NCBI RefSeq assembly: GCF_027943255.1
Contig: NC_072894.1
Coordinates: 134,345,601 to 134,409,600 of the forward strand
DNA from: Anastrepha obliqua
Taxonomy: Eukaryota; Arthropoda; Insecta; Diptera; Tephritidae
Length of the DNA stretch: 64,000 nt
Direction of reading: 5' to 3'
Shown one piece after another: positions 43,083 to 53,989 of the stretch (its first letter is position 1; every line of letters begins with the position of its first letter). Both the position numbers and the translations under genes were made by a program. Below the pieces are notes generated by a model that searched no databases, was not told the DNA's origin, and saw only the letters and a list, made by a program, of their open reading frames with translations.

Positions 43083-44065
43083 TTAAGTCATGTGAAATGA
43101 TGTGATATGATGTGACATGATGTGATATGTGATATGAAGTGGTGTGATAGGATATATTAAGTGATGGCGATTTGATAACTTGATATGATGTGATAAGTAT
43201 GTGACGTGATGCGATCTTATATGGTATGGCATGACATGTGAAGTGGTATTGCTAGTTATAATATGAAATTTTGTGACTAGATTTGATAAGCGAAGTGATT
43301 TTAGAATTATGTTTGGTGTGTATTGTATGAATATTTCGTACGAAAACACAAGCACGGCCTGGCAAGCGTTGTGATTTTATAAGATGTGATATGTGATTTC
43401 AGTGATGGGTTTTGATAAGATGTGATATGTGACGTGGTACGATTTGACGTGATAGTAATTTGATGAGAAACGTCACTTGATATGATGTGATTTGGGACAT
43501 GATGTCATTTTATATGATATGGCATGACATTTGAAGTGATGATTTTGTGTAAGACGAATACGATCAGATAAACGTTTTGATTTTATAAGGCGTGATATGT
43601 TACGTTGGACGATTTGACGTGATAAGTGATAGTGATTTGATAAGTAATGTCACTTGATGTGATGTGATATGTGAAGTGATATCATTGGAAATGATGTGAT
43701 TTTATAAGATTTGGTTGGTGGGTATATTGCAATATACGGCCTGCATGCGATGAGATTTTATGAGATGAGATGTATGTTTTCAGTGATGTGATTTGTGACG
43801 TGATACGATAAGTGATTTAATAAGTGATGTCACTTGATATGATGTGAAGTAATTGCAGTGATTTGATATGTGAAGTGATATGTTTAGAAATTATATGATT
43901 TTATAAAATCAAGTGATGTGATTTTATAAGATTTCTTTGATGAGTATATTATACGAACTTTTCATGCGAAAACAAGAAAACGGGCCGAAAAGCGATGTGA
44001 TTTTCTACGACTTCAAGCGATGTGATATCATAAGATGTGATGTGATATGAAATCAAAGAAGTTAT
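43083..44065. repeat. TGATATG-rich diverged satellite
   Basis: About 1 kb dominated by GTGATATGA/TGTGATTT-type short words. Larger units are visible: stretches like GATTTTATAAGATGTGATAT recur near 43371, 43578, 43748 and 43996, some preceded by related TATTxTACGAA...AAAACA segments. Spacing is about 170-250 bp. An antisense frame here (His/Ile/Thr repeats) is an artefact of the repeat. It looks like a short-motif array that evolved higher-order structure and then decayed. Confidence 0.75.
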
Positions 44066-44132
44066 CGGGTATGATTAGACGATGAGAAGGGATATAAAAC
44101 TGAGCATATATGCATGCTTAGGTCCATATATA

Positions 44133-44622
44133 CAAAAACCTGTGTTCAAAATACTAGGAGCGCGACGAATTACCAAAATTTAACTATTTTTTATTATATT
44201 TTTTTATTATTTAAGCTTTCAGAATTTTCATAAAAATGCAGTTTTATAGCATATTCAAAATTAGTGCAAAATCCAAGTGGAATGAAATTCTCATTAATGT
44301 CTAACTATTTTTTTCGCTCAGTTGTTCAACCGTGGCATACGATAAAATTATCAAAAATGAACGCAATTTTTAAGTCACGTCAAGCTTCGACTTTAATACT
44401 AAAATTTAATGTGCTATAAATCGGCATATCTATAAGCTTTCTTAATACTCTGAACGAAACGTTTAAAATGTGTATATATTTTTTTTAATTTTTTTAATTT
44501 TTTTTTTTTTTTGAATTGCTTTGAGTTAAATGGTTTTTGTTGTAGAATGCACTGTACTTTTATAGAAATACACAAAAAATAGCGAAAACTTCGTTGCACT
44601 GCTATTATTTTGAACACCAGTG
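44133..44622. mobile_element. Tc1-like MITE
   Basis: The right end, read inward, is CACTGGTGTTCAAAATAATA and continues GCAGTGCAACGA. The left end, CAAAAACCTGTGTTCAAAAT continuing ACTAGGAGCGCGACGA, matches it with a few changes. TA lies at both edges (44131-44132 and 44623-44624). The 490-bp interior is A+T-rich without transposase sequence. The TGTTCAAAATAATAGCAGT-type end is characteristic of Tc1-like transposons, so I read it as a non-autonomous derivative. Confidence 0.72.
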
Positions 44623-44624
44623 TA

Positions 44625-46396
44625 TATATATTATAAAATTTTATTATGATTTCATCTTGTAATATACGACTTCATATCATACGACGTGACTCCAAATTTG
44701 GACGTTTGAGTCAGATTCAAGGTATATGTTTCGATGAAATTTAATCTCATTAATGATAAATGTAATAAGTTACCCTTAATAAGTGATCTAATAAGTTGAA
44801 ATGTGCTATTTTATGACCGCTGTTTGTGTAATTTGATTTGATATGGCTTTGCATGCTGTAATCTGATTTCAAATTGTCTGGTAAATCCTAGATGTTGGAA
44901 AATAAGGTATATAACCCATAGAACTGTCTTCCTTTTATCAAAAGTGCAATATCTTATTTTTGAAATCTCTTAAAATGAATTGACTTCCTTAAAACTTTTC
45001 GTACTCTTTTTTTTAAACCCTGTAATTAATTCATTCAAAAAGTCATTCACATTCGTCCATTCAATACGTCAGTTTGAATCATCATCACCTAAATTTTGCA
45101 TTGAAGAATTAAAAATACTTAATGTATGTATGTATATATAAATGTTTGTCTGTTTGTAAGACTATACGAAACTGAAAAAAATCAGACTGAATGTACCTTT
45201 TTTCTAAAAAAAAGTAACGTCATTATGCTGCATCAGCTTTGCCTTTGGCGTAAAAATGTTTCCAACAACACCGAATACAGATAATTTCGTATAGTAAATG
45301 CATATATATGCACACATAAAGATAAGTAAGGAGTACATCAATGTGTGTACTCTACAGAGAAAAGTGCGATTTTACGTTAAGAAGAAGTTTATATAACCCA
45401 CTTCCTTACTGGCTGCGAAGTGGTCCAAAATTGTTTGAAATTGCAACACTATGACTTTATTTTTAAGAGAAGAGAATCTGGATTTTTAGGCATGGAGTAA
45501 ATTTCGTTTGAAAAACTTCTTGTGGACTTTACTTCACTTGCCCCTTGTATTGTTAAGGAAATTTATACCTTTGCGAAATTCTATCGATTGCCCTCAGTTA
45601 CGCTGATAATTTAAAAAGACGACAAACAATTCTTCTCAGACTATTTCATTAAAGAAAACAAGAAGAATTGTAACGTTTTCGGCGACTAAAATCTTCCCTG
45701 AAAAACTATAGCTGAATGAGTAAGTGTTGTGTGGACGAGACATAGACCAATTATCTCGACTCGGAAACAGCCAGACTATTTTTTTCTTAAATTCACTCAT
45801 CTAATTACTCTATTCTGAATTGAACAGTGGATCCAAGTGGCAGTGCAGAATGCACACACTTCCTTCCAGGTAAAACCTGGAACCTCCAGGTAAAACCGAA
45901 ACCTCCGCCCTACTTTGGATTGTGCAGCCACACTCTCTCCACCTTTGAAGGTCTACCCAGATTCACCCAAGGATGATAGATTACCAGTTTTATCCTTCAG
46001 ATATAGTGAAAAACGAAGTTGATCGAGTAACTTTGGCTGCCACGTCACCGGGGCTTCGGTAGCAGACATGGCACACGTATTCAGACAATCGTCCAATCAG
46101 TAGTTGCTTAGACGGTAATGAAGCAACGTAAGCAAAGGCTGCGTTAATTTTTTTCGTATATCACCAACACAATCTCAGTTTTTTCGTAAACAAACCTGTG
46201 CTATGACCCCAGTTACGTCAGCCAATCAGCTGATTCTGTCAAATTCGCTAAAAGCCAGCTAACGGAGTGATATTGACTACACCTTCAGAGTTTTTTTCAC
46301 CATAAGATTCGCCATGAAACTGCCCCAAAACTCCGTTTCCAAGTATATATTGGATTAAATTCCAAAGACTTCTATTTCTATTTAAGTTTCCGTTCA
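44625..46396. other. Noncoding stretch
   Basis: No gene recognised. CCTCCAGGTAAAACC is partly duplicated in tandem near 45867-45897. Confidence 0.45.
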
Positions 46397-46398
46397 TA

Positions 46399-47676
46399 TA
46401 AGGTTGTCAAAAAAGTCTTGCGGTATTTTTATTGAATTTTCAATTGTTCATAAAATTGGTTATAATAATGCGATTTAAGTCAAATATGCGCTATTTTGTT
46501 CGATGACGAGTTCCCAACGAGATGCCAACTTCATAATGCCCCTCTTATAGAAGCTCGCTTCCCTATTGTCAAAAATCTCGGAGAGCCAATTTTCACAGGA
46601 CTCTCTTGTGGATAACTTCCGACTACCAAGCTCGTTCGCAATGGACAGAAATAGGTGGTAATCACTTGGTGCGAGATCCGGACTATACGGTGGATGCATC
46701 TCCTATCCGAGCTCCCGGAGCTTCTGGCGCGTCACCAAAGATGTGTGTGGCCTGGCGTTGTCCTGATGGAAGACAATTCGGCCTCTGTTGATCAAAGATG
46801 GCCTCTTCTGCATGAGTGCTGCATTCAAGCGGTCCAGTTGTTGGCAGTACAGGTCCGAATTGAGCGTTTGGCCATAGGGGAGCAGCCCATAGTGGATGAT
46901 TCCCTGCCAATCCCACCAAACACACAGAAGAACCTTAATGGCCGTCAATCCAGGCTTGGCCACCGTCTGGGCAGCTTCACCGCTTTTCGACCACGACCGT
47001 TTGCGCTTCGCGTTGTGGTAAGTGACCCACTTTTCATCGCCAGTCACCACCCACTTCAGAAACGGGTCGATTTTGTTGCGATTCAGAAGCGATTCGCATG
47101 CATCCATACGGGCAAAAATGTTTTTTTGCGTCAAGTCGTGTGGCACCCATACATCGAGCTTCTTTTTAATTCCAAGCTTCTTCAAATGGTTTATAACGGT
47201 TTGATGACTCATGCCCAGCTCTTGGCCGATGTTACGGCTGCTACTATGCCGGTCTCTTTCGATCAATTCAGCGATTTTATCGCAATTTTCGACGACAGGC
47301 CTTCCGGACCGTGGCGCATCTTCGATCACCTCTGCACCAGAATGAAAACGTTGAAACCATCGTTGTGCGGTGGAAATGGAAACTATATCGGGTCCATAAA
47401 CTGCACAAATTTTATTGGCAGCATGAGATGCATTTTTGCCTTTATCGTAGTAGTACTGTAAAATATGTCGTATTTTCTCTTTATTTTGCTCCATGTTTGC
47501 GACGCTATAACTCACGAACGACTAAAAGCAAACAACAATTAATCAAACACGTGTTAGTACGTGAAAAGAGCTTTCCAAAAAGCTCTAGCGTGAACCGATG
47601 CGACGAATACAACTAGAACTACGCGCTTGCAAAGACAAGCTTGCGGAAATACCGCAAGACTTGTTGGCCAACCTTA
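46399..47676 (-). mobile_element. Full-length mariner, irritans-like
   Basis: Both termini are present: TAAGGTTG(T/G) at the left and its complement at the right. The sequence continues inward to AGTCTTGCGGTATTT on both sides, so the TIRs are about 30 bp. TA duplications lie at 46397-46398 and 47677-47678. At 1278 bp it has the standard mariner length. It contains a single transposase gene on the minus strand with one stop codon. The AGGTTGGC-type end and the HQDNARPHTS wording fit the irritans subfamily. Confidence 0.92.
46475..47494 (-). pseudogene. irritans-like mariner transposase, one stop and a two-codon deletion
   Basis: Starts at the Met of MEQNKEKIRHILQYY (47494), which fits the family better than the upstream Met at 47515. 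The N-terminal half has the two helix-turn-helix units (ASHAANKICAVYG; SSRNIGQELGMSHQTVINHL). WVPHDLTQKN is the linker signature. The catalytic motifs are VVTGDEKW, FHQDNARPH and SPDLAPSDYHLF. The codon after RELG is TAG (46703-46705) where relatives have Trp, and two residues normally following (VL) are missing. The second and third aspartates are therefore 32 rather than 34 apart. The frame is otherwise open to 46475. Without the stop it would be about 339 residues. Confidence 0.9.
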
Positions 47677-47678
47677 TA

Positions 47679-49885
47679 TCACACAACAGCGGCAACTACC
47701 GAGTAAGCTCTCATACTGCGGTGTCTCCTTAACAAGGCAAGCTAATCGTACCATTTGCACGTCTCCTCCGTGTAAAGGCTTCTCTTGTTAATGCCGCTAA
47801 ATCTAAACATTCCGACTGGTGGAGAGAACTTCTTTAAAATTAAGCCGTCAATCAGCCCAACTCACAAGATTTCTAATATTTGAGTAAATCAGGCATCCGC
47901 ACAATACATTTGTTCAATCATATCTCTCAGCTCTACACAAATCGCCAAGTCGCTAAGGTGGCTCCCATGCAAAAATGTATTAACTAGCCGATGCGCTACC
48001 AGCAGCCGCAGACTCTAGCAAGGATTAGGATGGTAGAGTTTGTTTTTTATCGTCACTAGTGACATCAAGGACTAATTTTAGAAATCTTGTATGGATATAC
48101 CAATTTGAAATATTTTAAAGCCCTATTTATGGACTGGTCGTACACTAGTCAATAGAGAGCCGAATTTACTGCGTAGTATAACTCTGTGTTAGCGTAAAGA
48201 ACCAAAGAGACACAAACCGAGCAACGTTTGCCGCATCAAAGCGACCTCAGCAGAGCATAAAAGTCAGGGCCCACCTTCTTGCACTCTCCTCATATCTCTC
48301 TCAATATCTGTACAACTATCTCTCGTTTCACCAAAGAACTTTGCTACTGACGAAGGCTTGGCTGTTGCCTGACTGACACTTGGGCTGCCTGTCTGATGCC
48401 ACAAATTGCTAAGCTGTGGAGAGTGGTGGCGTGCGCCGTGGCAGTTTCATGCAACATAATGAAAATGCAATTAATTTTTCCAACAATTTCTTTCAATGCC
48501 TTCGACGATTGCTGTGGCTGCTGCTGCTGCTGCCGAGTCAAACGATTGCTACAGTTATTTGTTTTTTGCTACTTTCTGCCACTCTTTTTGCTACTTTTGC
48601 TGCTCATCCTCATTTGTTGCTGGTGTTGTTGATGTTGATGCTAACGTTACGGCCGATTCGTGCTTTTTTCCGCTACATTGCCGCATCTGTTGTTGGTGAA
48701 AAACAGCTGGTGAGATTTTTGTTGCTTTACGTACTATTCTCTTAATTTTCATGGGCTGCAATATTATGACTGCCTGTCGCAACATTTTTTCACCGCCATC
48801 GCGTTTGCTGTGCTGACTCCTTTACTCGCGTTGCTGCTATTCCACCAATATGCCATTCACTGCTCGACCCAGCAGCCTGCTGTCTATGTCAAATGGCATG
48901 ATAAGCGTGCAGTTCAGCCGGTATGGCAGTAGAGGTAAGTCGGGGCGCAGCAGTCACAACAAGACCACTCACATTAAATGAGGGAACCAATTATTCGCGC
49001 TTATAAAGATTTGTAGCAAAGACAGCAAGAACAACAAACACAGAGATTTATACACAAAAACACAGGGAAAACATACTTACAGCGCTTTAGGAAATATATT
49101 TTTACATATATTTTAGCATTAAAGTATTTATTTGGTTTTTTTTTTTTGCTTTGCTTTGTCTGTGATTTGTTTTGTTTCTTTATTCACATCGTCTCTTGGC
49201 TCTGCTTTTTTCCACTGCTGCCGCTGATTAATGCCAGTGATTCTCATGGCGTTGGTGAATGACCAACAACAGCAGCAGCAGCAGCAGCGACTCTGGGGCT
49301 AAACAGAGTACAAGCAAATAGAGGGGAAGACTGTGAAAAATCATCGGCTGGAAATCAGTATATACATAGAGCTCCCTCTATCTCTCTCCTTTTCTCTCTA
49401 TTTATCTCCGACCTTCGCTGAGGCAGCGCTTGTGCCTCCAAACCACCACAACCATTTGCCCACCGCTAGATATCAGACATCAGTCGTACGACCACCACCA
49501 CCTTTGCGGTTGTCTGTCAATACCCCAGTGACAGGACCTTCATCTATGTAGCTTTGACTTTGTAGTCATTCTTTTTTTTCTCCCTGTTAAATGCAAACCT
49601 TTGTACAAGGATTAAATTGCCGGAAAATTTAAATGCAATACAAGTCACTTGTGACGGGTTTTTACAGCAATCGCAATTTTAAATCCGCGCACTTTGGCGA
49701 AAACATATTAATTAAGTGAGTAAATGTAGTTTAAATTAATAATATTTTTTTAATTACACTTAAAATGTTACTTCTGTGATTCAAAGGGTGCTTTGGAGGA
49801 AGTAATTACGTAAAAATACACCATTTCTTGGAGGTGAGAAATTTATTTGCGGTGCGATGGGAATATTTTTTTATTCATACTTTAA
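47679..49885. other. Noncoding stretch with CTG/CAG runs
   Basis: Frames at 48396-48785 are strings of Cys/Leu/Ala/Ser read from CTG/TGC-rich DNA on overlapping frames. (CAG)n lies at about 49268-49288 and (CT)n-like sequence at about 49375-49400. No gene accepted. Confidence 0.5.
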
Positions 49886-49901
49886 ACCTTGAAAAGGCTT
49901 A

Positions 49902-51084
49902 TTATGAATTCCCCACCAATAAAAACTTATGATGGCAGCTGGGCCAAATCTAACGAGCAAAAAGCTGAGAGATTTGCTGAATATCTTCAAAACATTTTTC
50001 ATCCTAACGAAGTTACAAAATATACCTCATCCTATTCGACAAAAAATCGATAAAAGGTAAAGGACACTATTAAAAATAAAATAGATAGGAAAAAAGCAAC
50101 CGGTTATGACCTTATAACAGGGAAAATATTAAAAGAATTGCCCAATAATACTATTGTCAAATTGACACATTTGATTAATGCTGCATTTCGTTTAGAATAT
50201 TTACTGCAACAATGGAAAATAGCGGAAGTTGTTATGCTTCCAAAACCAGGAAAGCCACCACACGATGTGACATCATACCGACCAATATCGTTGTTACCAA
50301 TTTTATCTAAGCTTTTTGAAAAAAAATCTTGCTAAAAAGATTAAAACCATTGTTAGATGCAAAATACCTTGTACCAAATTATCAATTTGGTTTTCAAAAT
50401 GACCACTCAACGATAGATCAAGTGCACCGCATTACTCATGTAATTGAAAAATCACTGAAAGAAAAACAAATCTGTTCTGCGGTATTTCTGGATGTATCGC
50501 AAGCTTTTGATAAAGTATGGCATGAGGGACTAATCCATAAACTTCAAGCAGTTCTACCAATCCAGTACTCAAACATTTTAAAATCCTACTAGCAGATGTC
50601 TATTCAGAACTGAAAGATATTAATGCAAGGCAGTGTACTCGGGCCAGTTTTGTATCTCTTGTATATTAACGATATACCTATAATATACCTATATAAGATG
50701 CAGCAATACAACAACTGCAACATTCGCCGATGATGCTGCAGTATTAGCAACTGATGAAAAACACTTAGAAGCAATTCAGAAGTTACAAGCATCAGTAAAT
50801 GCAATTCAAAATTGGACCAAAAAATGGCGTGTCAAGTTAAACGAAACCAAGTCTGTGCATGTTGACTTCACTAATAGAAATATAAATTATAAACCAATAT
50901 TTATCAATAATACGGCAATACCGCATGCAAATACGGCAAAATATCTAGGAATGACCTTAGATGCTAAGCTGAGATGGAAAGCACATGTCAAGAAAAAACA
51001 CGAGGTGTGTAATACAAGGAGGAGGAGTAAATACAAGAAAATGTATTGGCAGTTAGGCCGACATTCTAAACTCTCTATTTATAA
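49902..51084 (+). pseudogene. Jockey LINE reverse transcriptase, first part
   Basis: Landmarks across three frames: KKATGYDLITGKILKELP (50094-50148), 'VVMLPKPGKPPHDVTSYRPI' (50228-50290), YQFGFQNDHSTIDQVHRI (about 50380-50435), VFLDVSQAFDKVWHEGL (motif A, 50485-50535), QGSVLGPVLYLLYINDIP (motif B, about 50625-50680), TATFADDAAVLATDE (motif C, FADD, about 50710-50760), 'WTKKWRVKLNETKSVHVDF' (motif D) and KYLGMTLDAKLRWKAHV. FADD rather than YADD is the Jockey pattern. Stops occur near 50053, 50592 and 50609, with frame changes near 50325 and 50690. The endonuclease is absent. Confidence 0.87.
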
Positions 51085-51086
51085 TA

Positions 51087-52356
51087 GGACTATGGTTAAG
51101 TTCGTGCGGTTTTTTTTCGAAATTTGAAACTTTATTGACGTAAAATGGTTACAAATTTAATATTCAAAGTATTGTCCATCGCTTACTACTACTTTTTCCC
51201 ATCTTTCTGGCAATTCACGGATTCCCTTTGTGAAAAATTCGGTCGGTTTTGCCGCAATCCACGAATCGATCCATTTTTTGACTTCATCGTAATTACGGAA
51301 GTGCTGGTCAGCCAGGCCATGTTGCATCGATCGGAAGAGATAGTAATCGGATGGCGCAAGGTCTGGACTATACGGCGGGTGGGGTAGGACATCCCATTTG
51401 AGCGTTTCTAAGTATGTTTTGACCACTTGTGCAACATGTGGCCGAGCATTGTCATGTTGCAAAATAACTTTGTCGTGTCTATCGGCGTATTGCGGCCGTT
51501 TTTCTCGCAGTGCTCGGCTCAAACGCATCAATTGTCGTCGGTAGACATCCCCCGTAATCGTTTCATTCGGTTTCAGTAGCTCATAATACACAACACCCAG
51601 CTGGTCCCACCAGATACACAGCATAACCTTCAGGCCATGAATATTCTGCGCCGACGTCGATGTTGAAGCATGGCCAGGGTATCCATACGTTGCCCGACGT
51701 TTTGGATTGTCGTAATGGACCCACTTTTCATCGCCAGTCACAATTCGATGCAAAAAACCCTTTCTTTTGTGCCGTTGAAGCAGTTGTTCGCATGCCATAA
51801 AACGGCGTTCAACGTCTCTTGGCTTCAATTCATACGGCACCCAATGGCCTACCTTTCGGATCATTCCCATGGCTTTTAAACGTTTGGAAATGGTTGATTG
51901 ATCAACTCCCAAAGTTTTTGCAACCTCTTCTTGCGTTTGAGCCGGATCTTGATCGAGCAATTCCTCCAATTCGGTATCCATGAACTTTGGCGGCGCACCC
52001 TCGCGTTCTTCGTCTTCCAAGCCAAAATCACCACTTTTAAAGCGTGCAAACCACTTCTGGCACGTTCGCTCAGCTAGAGCATGCTCACCATAAACTTCCA
52101 CCAAGATACGATGACTTTCGGCTGCTTTTTTCTTCATATTAAAAAATTCCCCGCAAAAACACATTATTTGGCACGAAATTCGACATTTTCAGGTGTGGTA
52201 AAAATATTGTTGTTTACGCTTCAAATAAAAAACTTATACTGACGTTTGTGCCTTACGACAGTAGCTCTCCAATGAATGTTTGGAAATGTGGATCGATGGA
52301 ATAATAATCAAGTTACGCCATCTGTTGTAAAACCGCAAGGAACTTATTCATAGTCC
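51087..52356 (-). mobile_element. Nearly intact mariner, mauritiana-like
   Basis: The termini GGACTATGGTTAAGTTCGTG (left) and GGACTATGAATAAGTTCCTT (right, reversed) form TIRs that continue GCGGTTTT. TA lies at 51085-51086 and 52357-52358. The length is 1270 bp. The outer GGACTATG of each end could be missed, but the empty-site test supports these boundaries: joining the flanks at one TA restores the Jockey reading frame. It encodes one transposase on the minus strand. Confidence 0.93.
51157..52186 (-). pseudogene. mauritiana-like mariner transposase with one N-terminal frameshift
   Basis: The family start MSNFVPNNVFLRGIF begins at 52186 but meets a stop after 15 codons. From NMKKKAAESHRILVEVYGE onward another frame is open for 327 residues, the same length as the matching part of Mos1-type transposases as I know them. 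So a small deletion near 52143 is the only obvious lesion. Features: helix-turn-helix (TQEEVAKTLGVDQSTISKRL), linker WVPYELKPRD, catalytic IVTGDEKWVHY, LQHDNARPH and PYSPDLAPSDYYLF with correct DD34D spacing, and ending LPERWEKVVVSDGQYFEY. The open frame from 52164 (MCFCGEFFNMKKK) is a chance start that replaces the first residues. Confidence 0.9.
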
Positions 52357-52358
52357 TA

Positions 52359-52699
52359 TTAACAAAATACTTTTATACAACCAAATACTGAAACCAGTGT
52401 GGTCATATGGCATACAGCTCTGGGGCTGCACCAGTGAACGCAACAAAAACATCATTCAACGATTCCAAAATAAAGTATTACGCGACATCGTTAGAGCCCC
52501 GTGGTACATTCGTAAATGCAATCTAAATAAGGATATTAATAAAGACACCATTACGGATATCATAAAAAAAATCACAAATAAACATGAAGAGAGACTTCAG
52601 CAGCACATCAATGACGAAGCAGCCAAACTACTTGTAACTGATGACCGAGAGATTAAAAGAAGATTAAAAAGGACGAAACCGCATGATCTCTTTTCATAA
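52359..52699 (+). pseudogene. Jockey LINE, C-terminal part beyond the mariner
   Basis: The frame continues INKILLYNQILKPVWSYGIQ, then 'LWGCTSERNKNIIQRFQNKV', RDIVRAPWYIRKCNLNKDI and finally RRLKRTKPHDLFS. This is the standard Jockey thumb/C-terminal domain (KPVWxYGIQLWG; RxIVxAPWYxRN). It stays open to its natural stop. The insert plus duplicated TA (1272 bp) is a multiple of three, so the reading frame number is unchanged on the two sides. Confidence 0.88.
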
Positions 52700-52839
52700 A
52701 ATTTTGTCTTTACTTGAGATGTTTTAATTTAATTAAATTTGTAAAATGAATTGCTTATCAGTTTTGTTAACTAGATTGCAATAGTAATACACAAACAAAA
52801 AAAAAACAAAAAAAAACTTTAAATGTTTTGTGAAATTTT

Positions 52840-53060
52840 TACTAATCAAAATTCATTCAAATTTTTTGCGATTTTTACTAATGTAAAATTCATTAATATT
52901 TTTCTTTTTTACTAATTAAAATTCGTTACAATTTTTAATTTTTTATGGGATTTTTACTAATTAAAATTCATTAATATTGATTAAAATTCATTCATATTTT
53001 TAATTTTTGCTAATTAAAATTCATTCATATTTTTAAAATTTTTTTGGGACTTTTATTGTA
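52840..53060. repeat. AT-rich tandem repeat after the Jockey tail
   Basis: Six to seven diverged copies of a unit like TTTTTACTAATTAAAATTCA followed by TT(A/C)ATATTT occur, with spacing varying from about 20 to 65 bp. It lies directly after the LINE's A-rich 3' end. Confidence 0.65.
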
Positions 53061-53109
53061 ATAATTATATAATGTTTGTGTGTGATAAGACCCATAATGA
53101 AATTCTATA

Positions 53110-53120
53110 AGGAATATATT
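53110..53120. repeat. 11-bp target-site duplication, left
   Basis: AGGAATATATT, identical to 53633-53643, brackets the RTE copy. Confidence 0.85.
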
Positions 53121-53632
53121 CTCTTCTTCATAATTGGCGCGATAACCGCTGACGCGATATTGGCCGAGTTTAACAAAGCGCGCCAGTCGTTTCTTTCTCG
53201 TGCTAACCGCCGCCAGTTGGACACACCAAGTGAAGCCAAGTCCTTCTCCACCTGATCTTTTCCACGCAAAGGAGGCCTTCCTCTTCCTCTGCTACCACCA
53301 GTTGGTACCGCAACGAATACTTTCAAAGCCGGAGCGTTTGTATCGATTCGGACGACATGACCCAGCCAACGTAGCTGCTGGATCTTTATTCGCTGCGCTA
53401 TGTCTATGTCGTCATAAAGCTCATACAGCTCATCGTTCCATCGTCTGCGATATTCGCCGTTGCCAACGTGCAAAGGTCCAAAAATCTTACGCAGCATCTT
53501 TCTCTCAAACACTCCAAGCGTCGCTTCATCGGATGTTGTCATCGTCCAAGCTTCTGCGCCATACGTTAGGGCGGGCATGATGAGAGCCTTGTGGAGTGTT
53601 AGTTTCGTTCGTCGAGAGAGGACCATATTAGT
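53121..53632 (-). mobile_element. RTE LINE copy 3, strongly 5' truncated, with target-site duplication
   Basis: The minus strand carries the last 170 codons of the RTE ORF in one open frame: VLSRRTKLTLHKALIMPALT, AEAWTMTTSDEATLGVFERK, RLRWLGHVVRIDTNAPALKV, GRGRPPLRGKDQVEKDLASL and the tail to CGCGCCAATTAT then a GAAGAAGAG tail. The 11-bp direct repeat AGGAATATATT flanks it. The undamaged frame and exact duplication indicate a comparatively recent insertion. About 10 extra bases (ACTAATATG-like on minus) sit between the truncation point and the duplication. Too short to be active. It is a footprint of RTE activity. Confidence 0.9.
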
Positions 53633-53643
53633 AGGAATATATT
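53633..53643. repeat. 11-bp target-site duplication, right
   Basis: AGGAATATATT (see 53110-53120). Confidence 0.85.
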
Positions 53644-53880
53644 AGTAGAGTATTTAACCCCCTAACTCCATTTTAATAAGAACAAAATAGAAGTTTGTCA
53701 AATATAGAGCCAAAAGGATCCAAAGCGAGGCACAATAATGAATTAAAATGTTTCACGAAAACATTTCTTCCAGAATTCTACTTCATATGCCGGAATATTA
53801 TATTTGCCTAAGATTAGTACTTTAAACGATATTTGTAAATTTTCAAAACGACCTTTATCACAAATATGAAAACTTAACCT

Positions 53881-53967
53881 CTTCTTCTTCTTAATTGTCT
53901 CACGCGATTTTGGCCTTCCTCTTCCTCTGCTACCACCAGCTGGTGCCCCATCGAATACTTTCAACTT
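53881..53967 (-). mobile_element. Tiny RTE LINE remnant with internal deletions
   Basis: The minus strand reads LKVFDGAPAGGSRGRGRP and then jumps to KSRETIKKKK. In full copies GRGRP (AGGAAGGCC) and the distant AACTCGGCCAAAATCGCG are about 110 bp apart; here GGCC is shared at the join. The final bases AATTAAGAAGAAG match the RTE 3' end, but the GCGGTTATCGCGCC part is missing too. Less than 90 bp remain. Confidence 0.75.
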
Positions 53968-53989
53968 GCGTTTATGATCCCAAAAATAT

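Larger units (their letters stand above)
49890..52835 (+). mobile_element. Jockey-clade LINE, interrupted by a mariner
   Basis: A plus-strand non-LTR retrotransposon of about 1.7 kb without the insert. It starts after the endonuclease (PPIKTYDGSWAKSNEQKAER) and continues through the RT to a C-terminus ending RRLKRTKPHDLFS (stop about 52697), then an A-rich 3' region (52795-52818). There is no RNase H, as expected for Jockey. A mariner (51087-52356) interrupts it within LSIYN...NKILLYNQ. Removing the mariner and one TA rejoins the frame exactly. Several stops and frame changes (one in an A8 run near 50325) show it was already old. Confidence 0.88.

Noticed and set aside
43083..43355. 90-codon antisense ORF rich in His/Ile/Thr
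   Set aside because: It is the translation of the TGATATG satellite.
48396..48785. Overlapping ORFs with poly-Cys, poly-Leu and poly-Ala
   Set aside because: All come from the same CTG/TGC microsatellite read in different frames.
51157..52164. Intact 335-residue mariner transposase gene
   Set aside because: The apparent start (MCFCGEFF) is out of frame with the family N-terminus at 52186. The gene has an N-terminal frameshift.
53200..53580. 126-codon plus-strand ORF (with a twin antisense to 58.4-58.8 kb)
   Set aside because: Both are reverse-strand shadows of the RTE C-terminus. Their similarity reflects the LINE copies.
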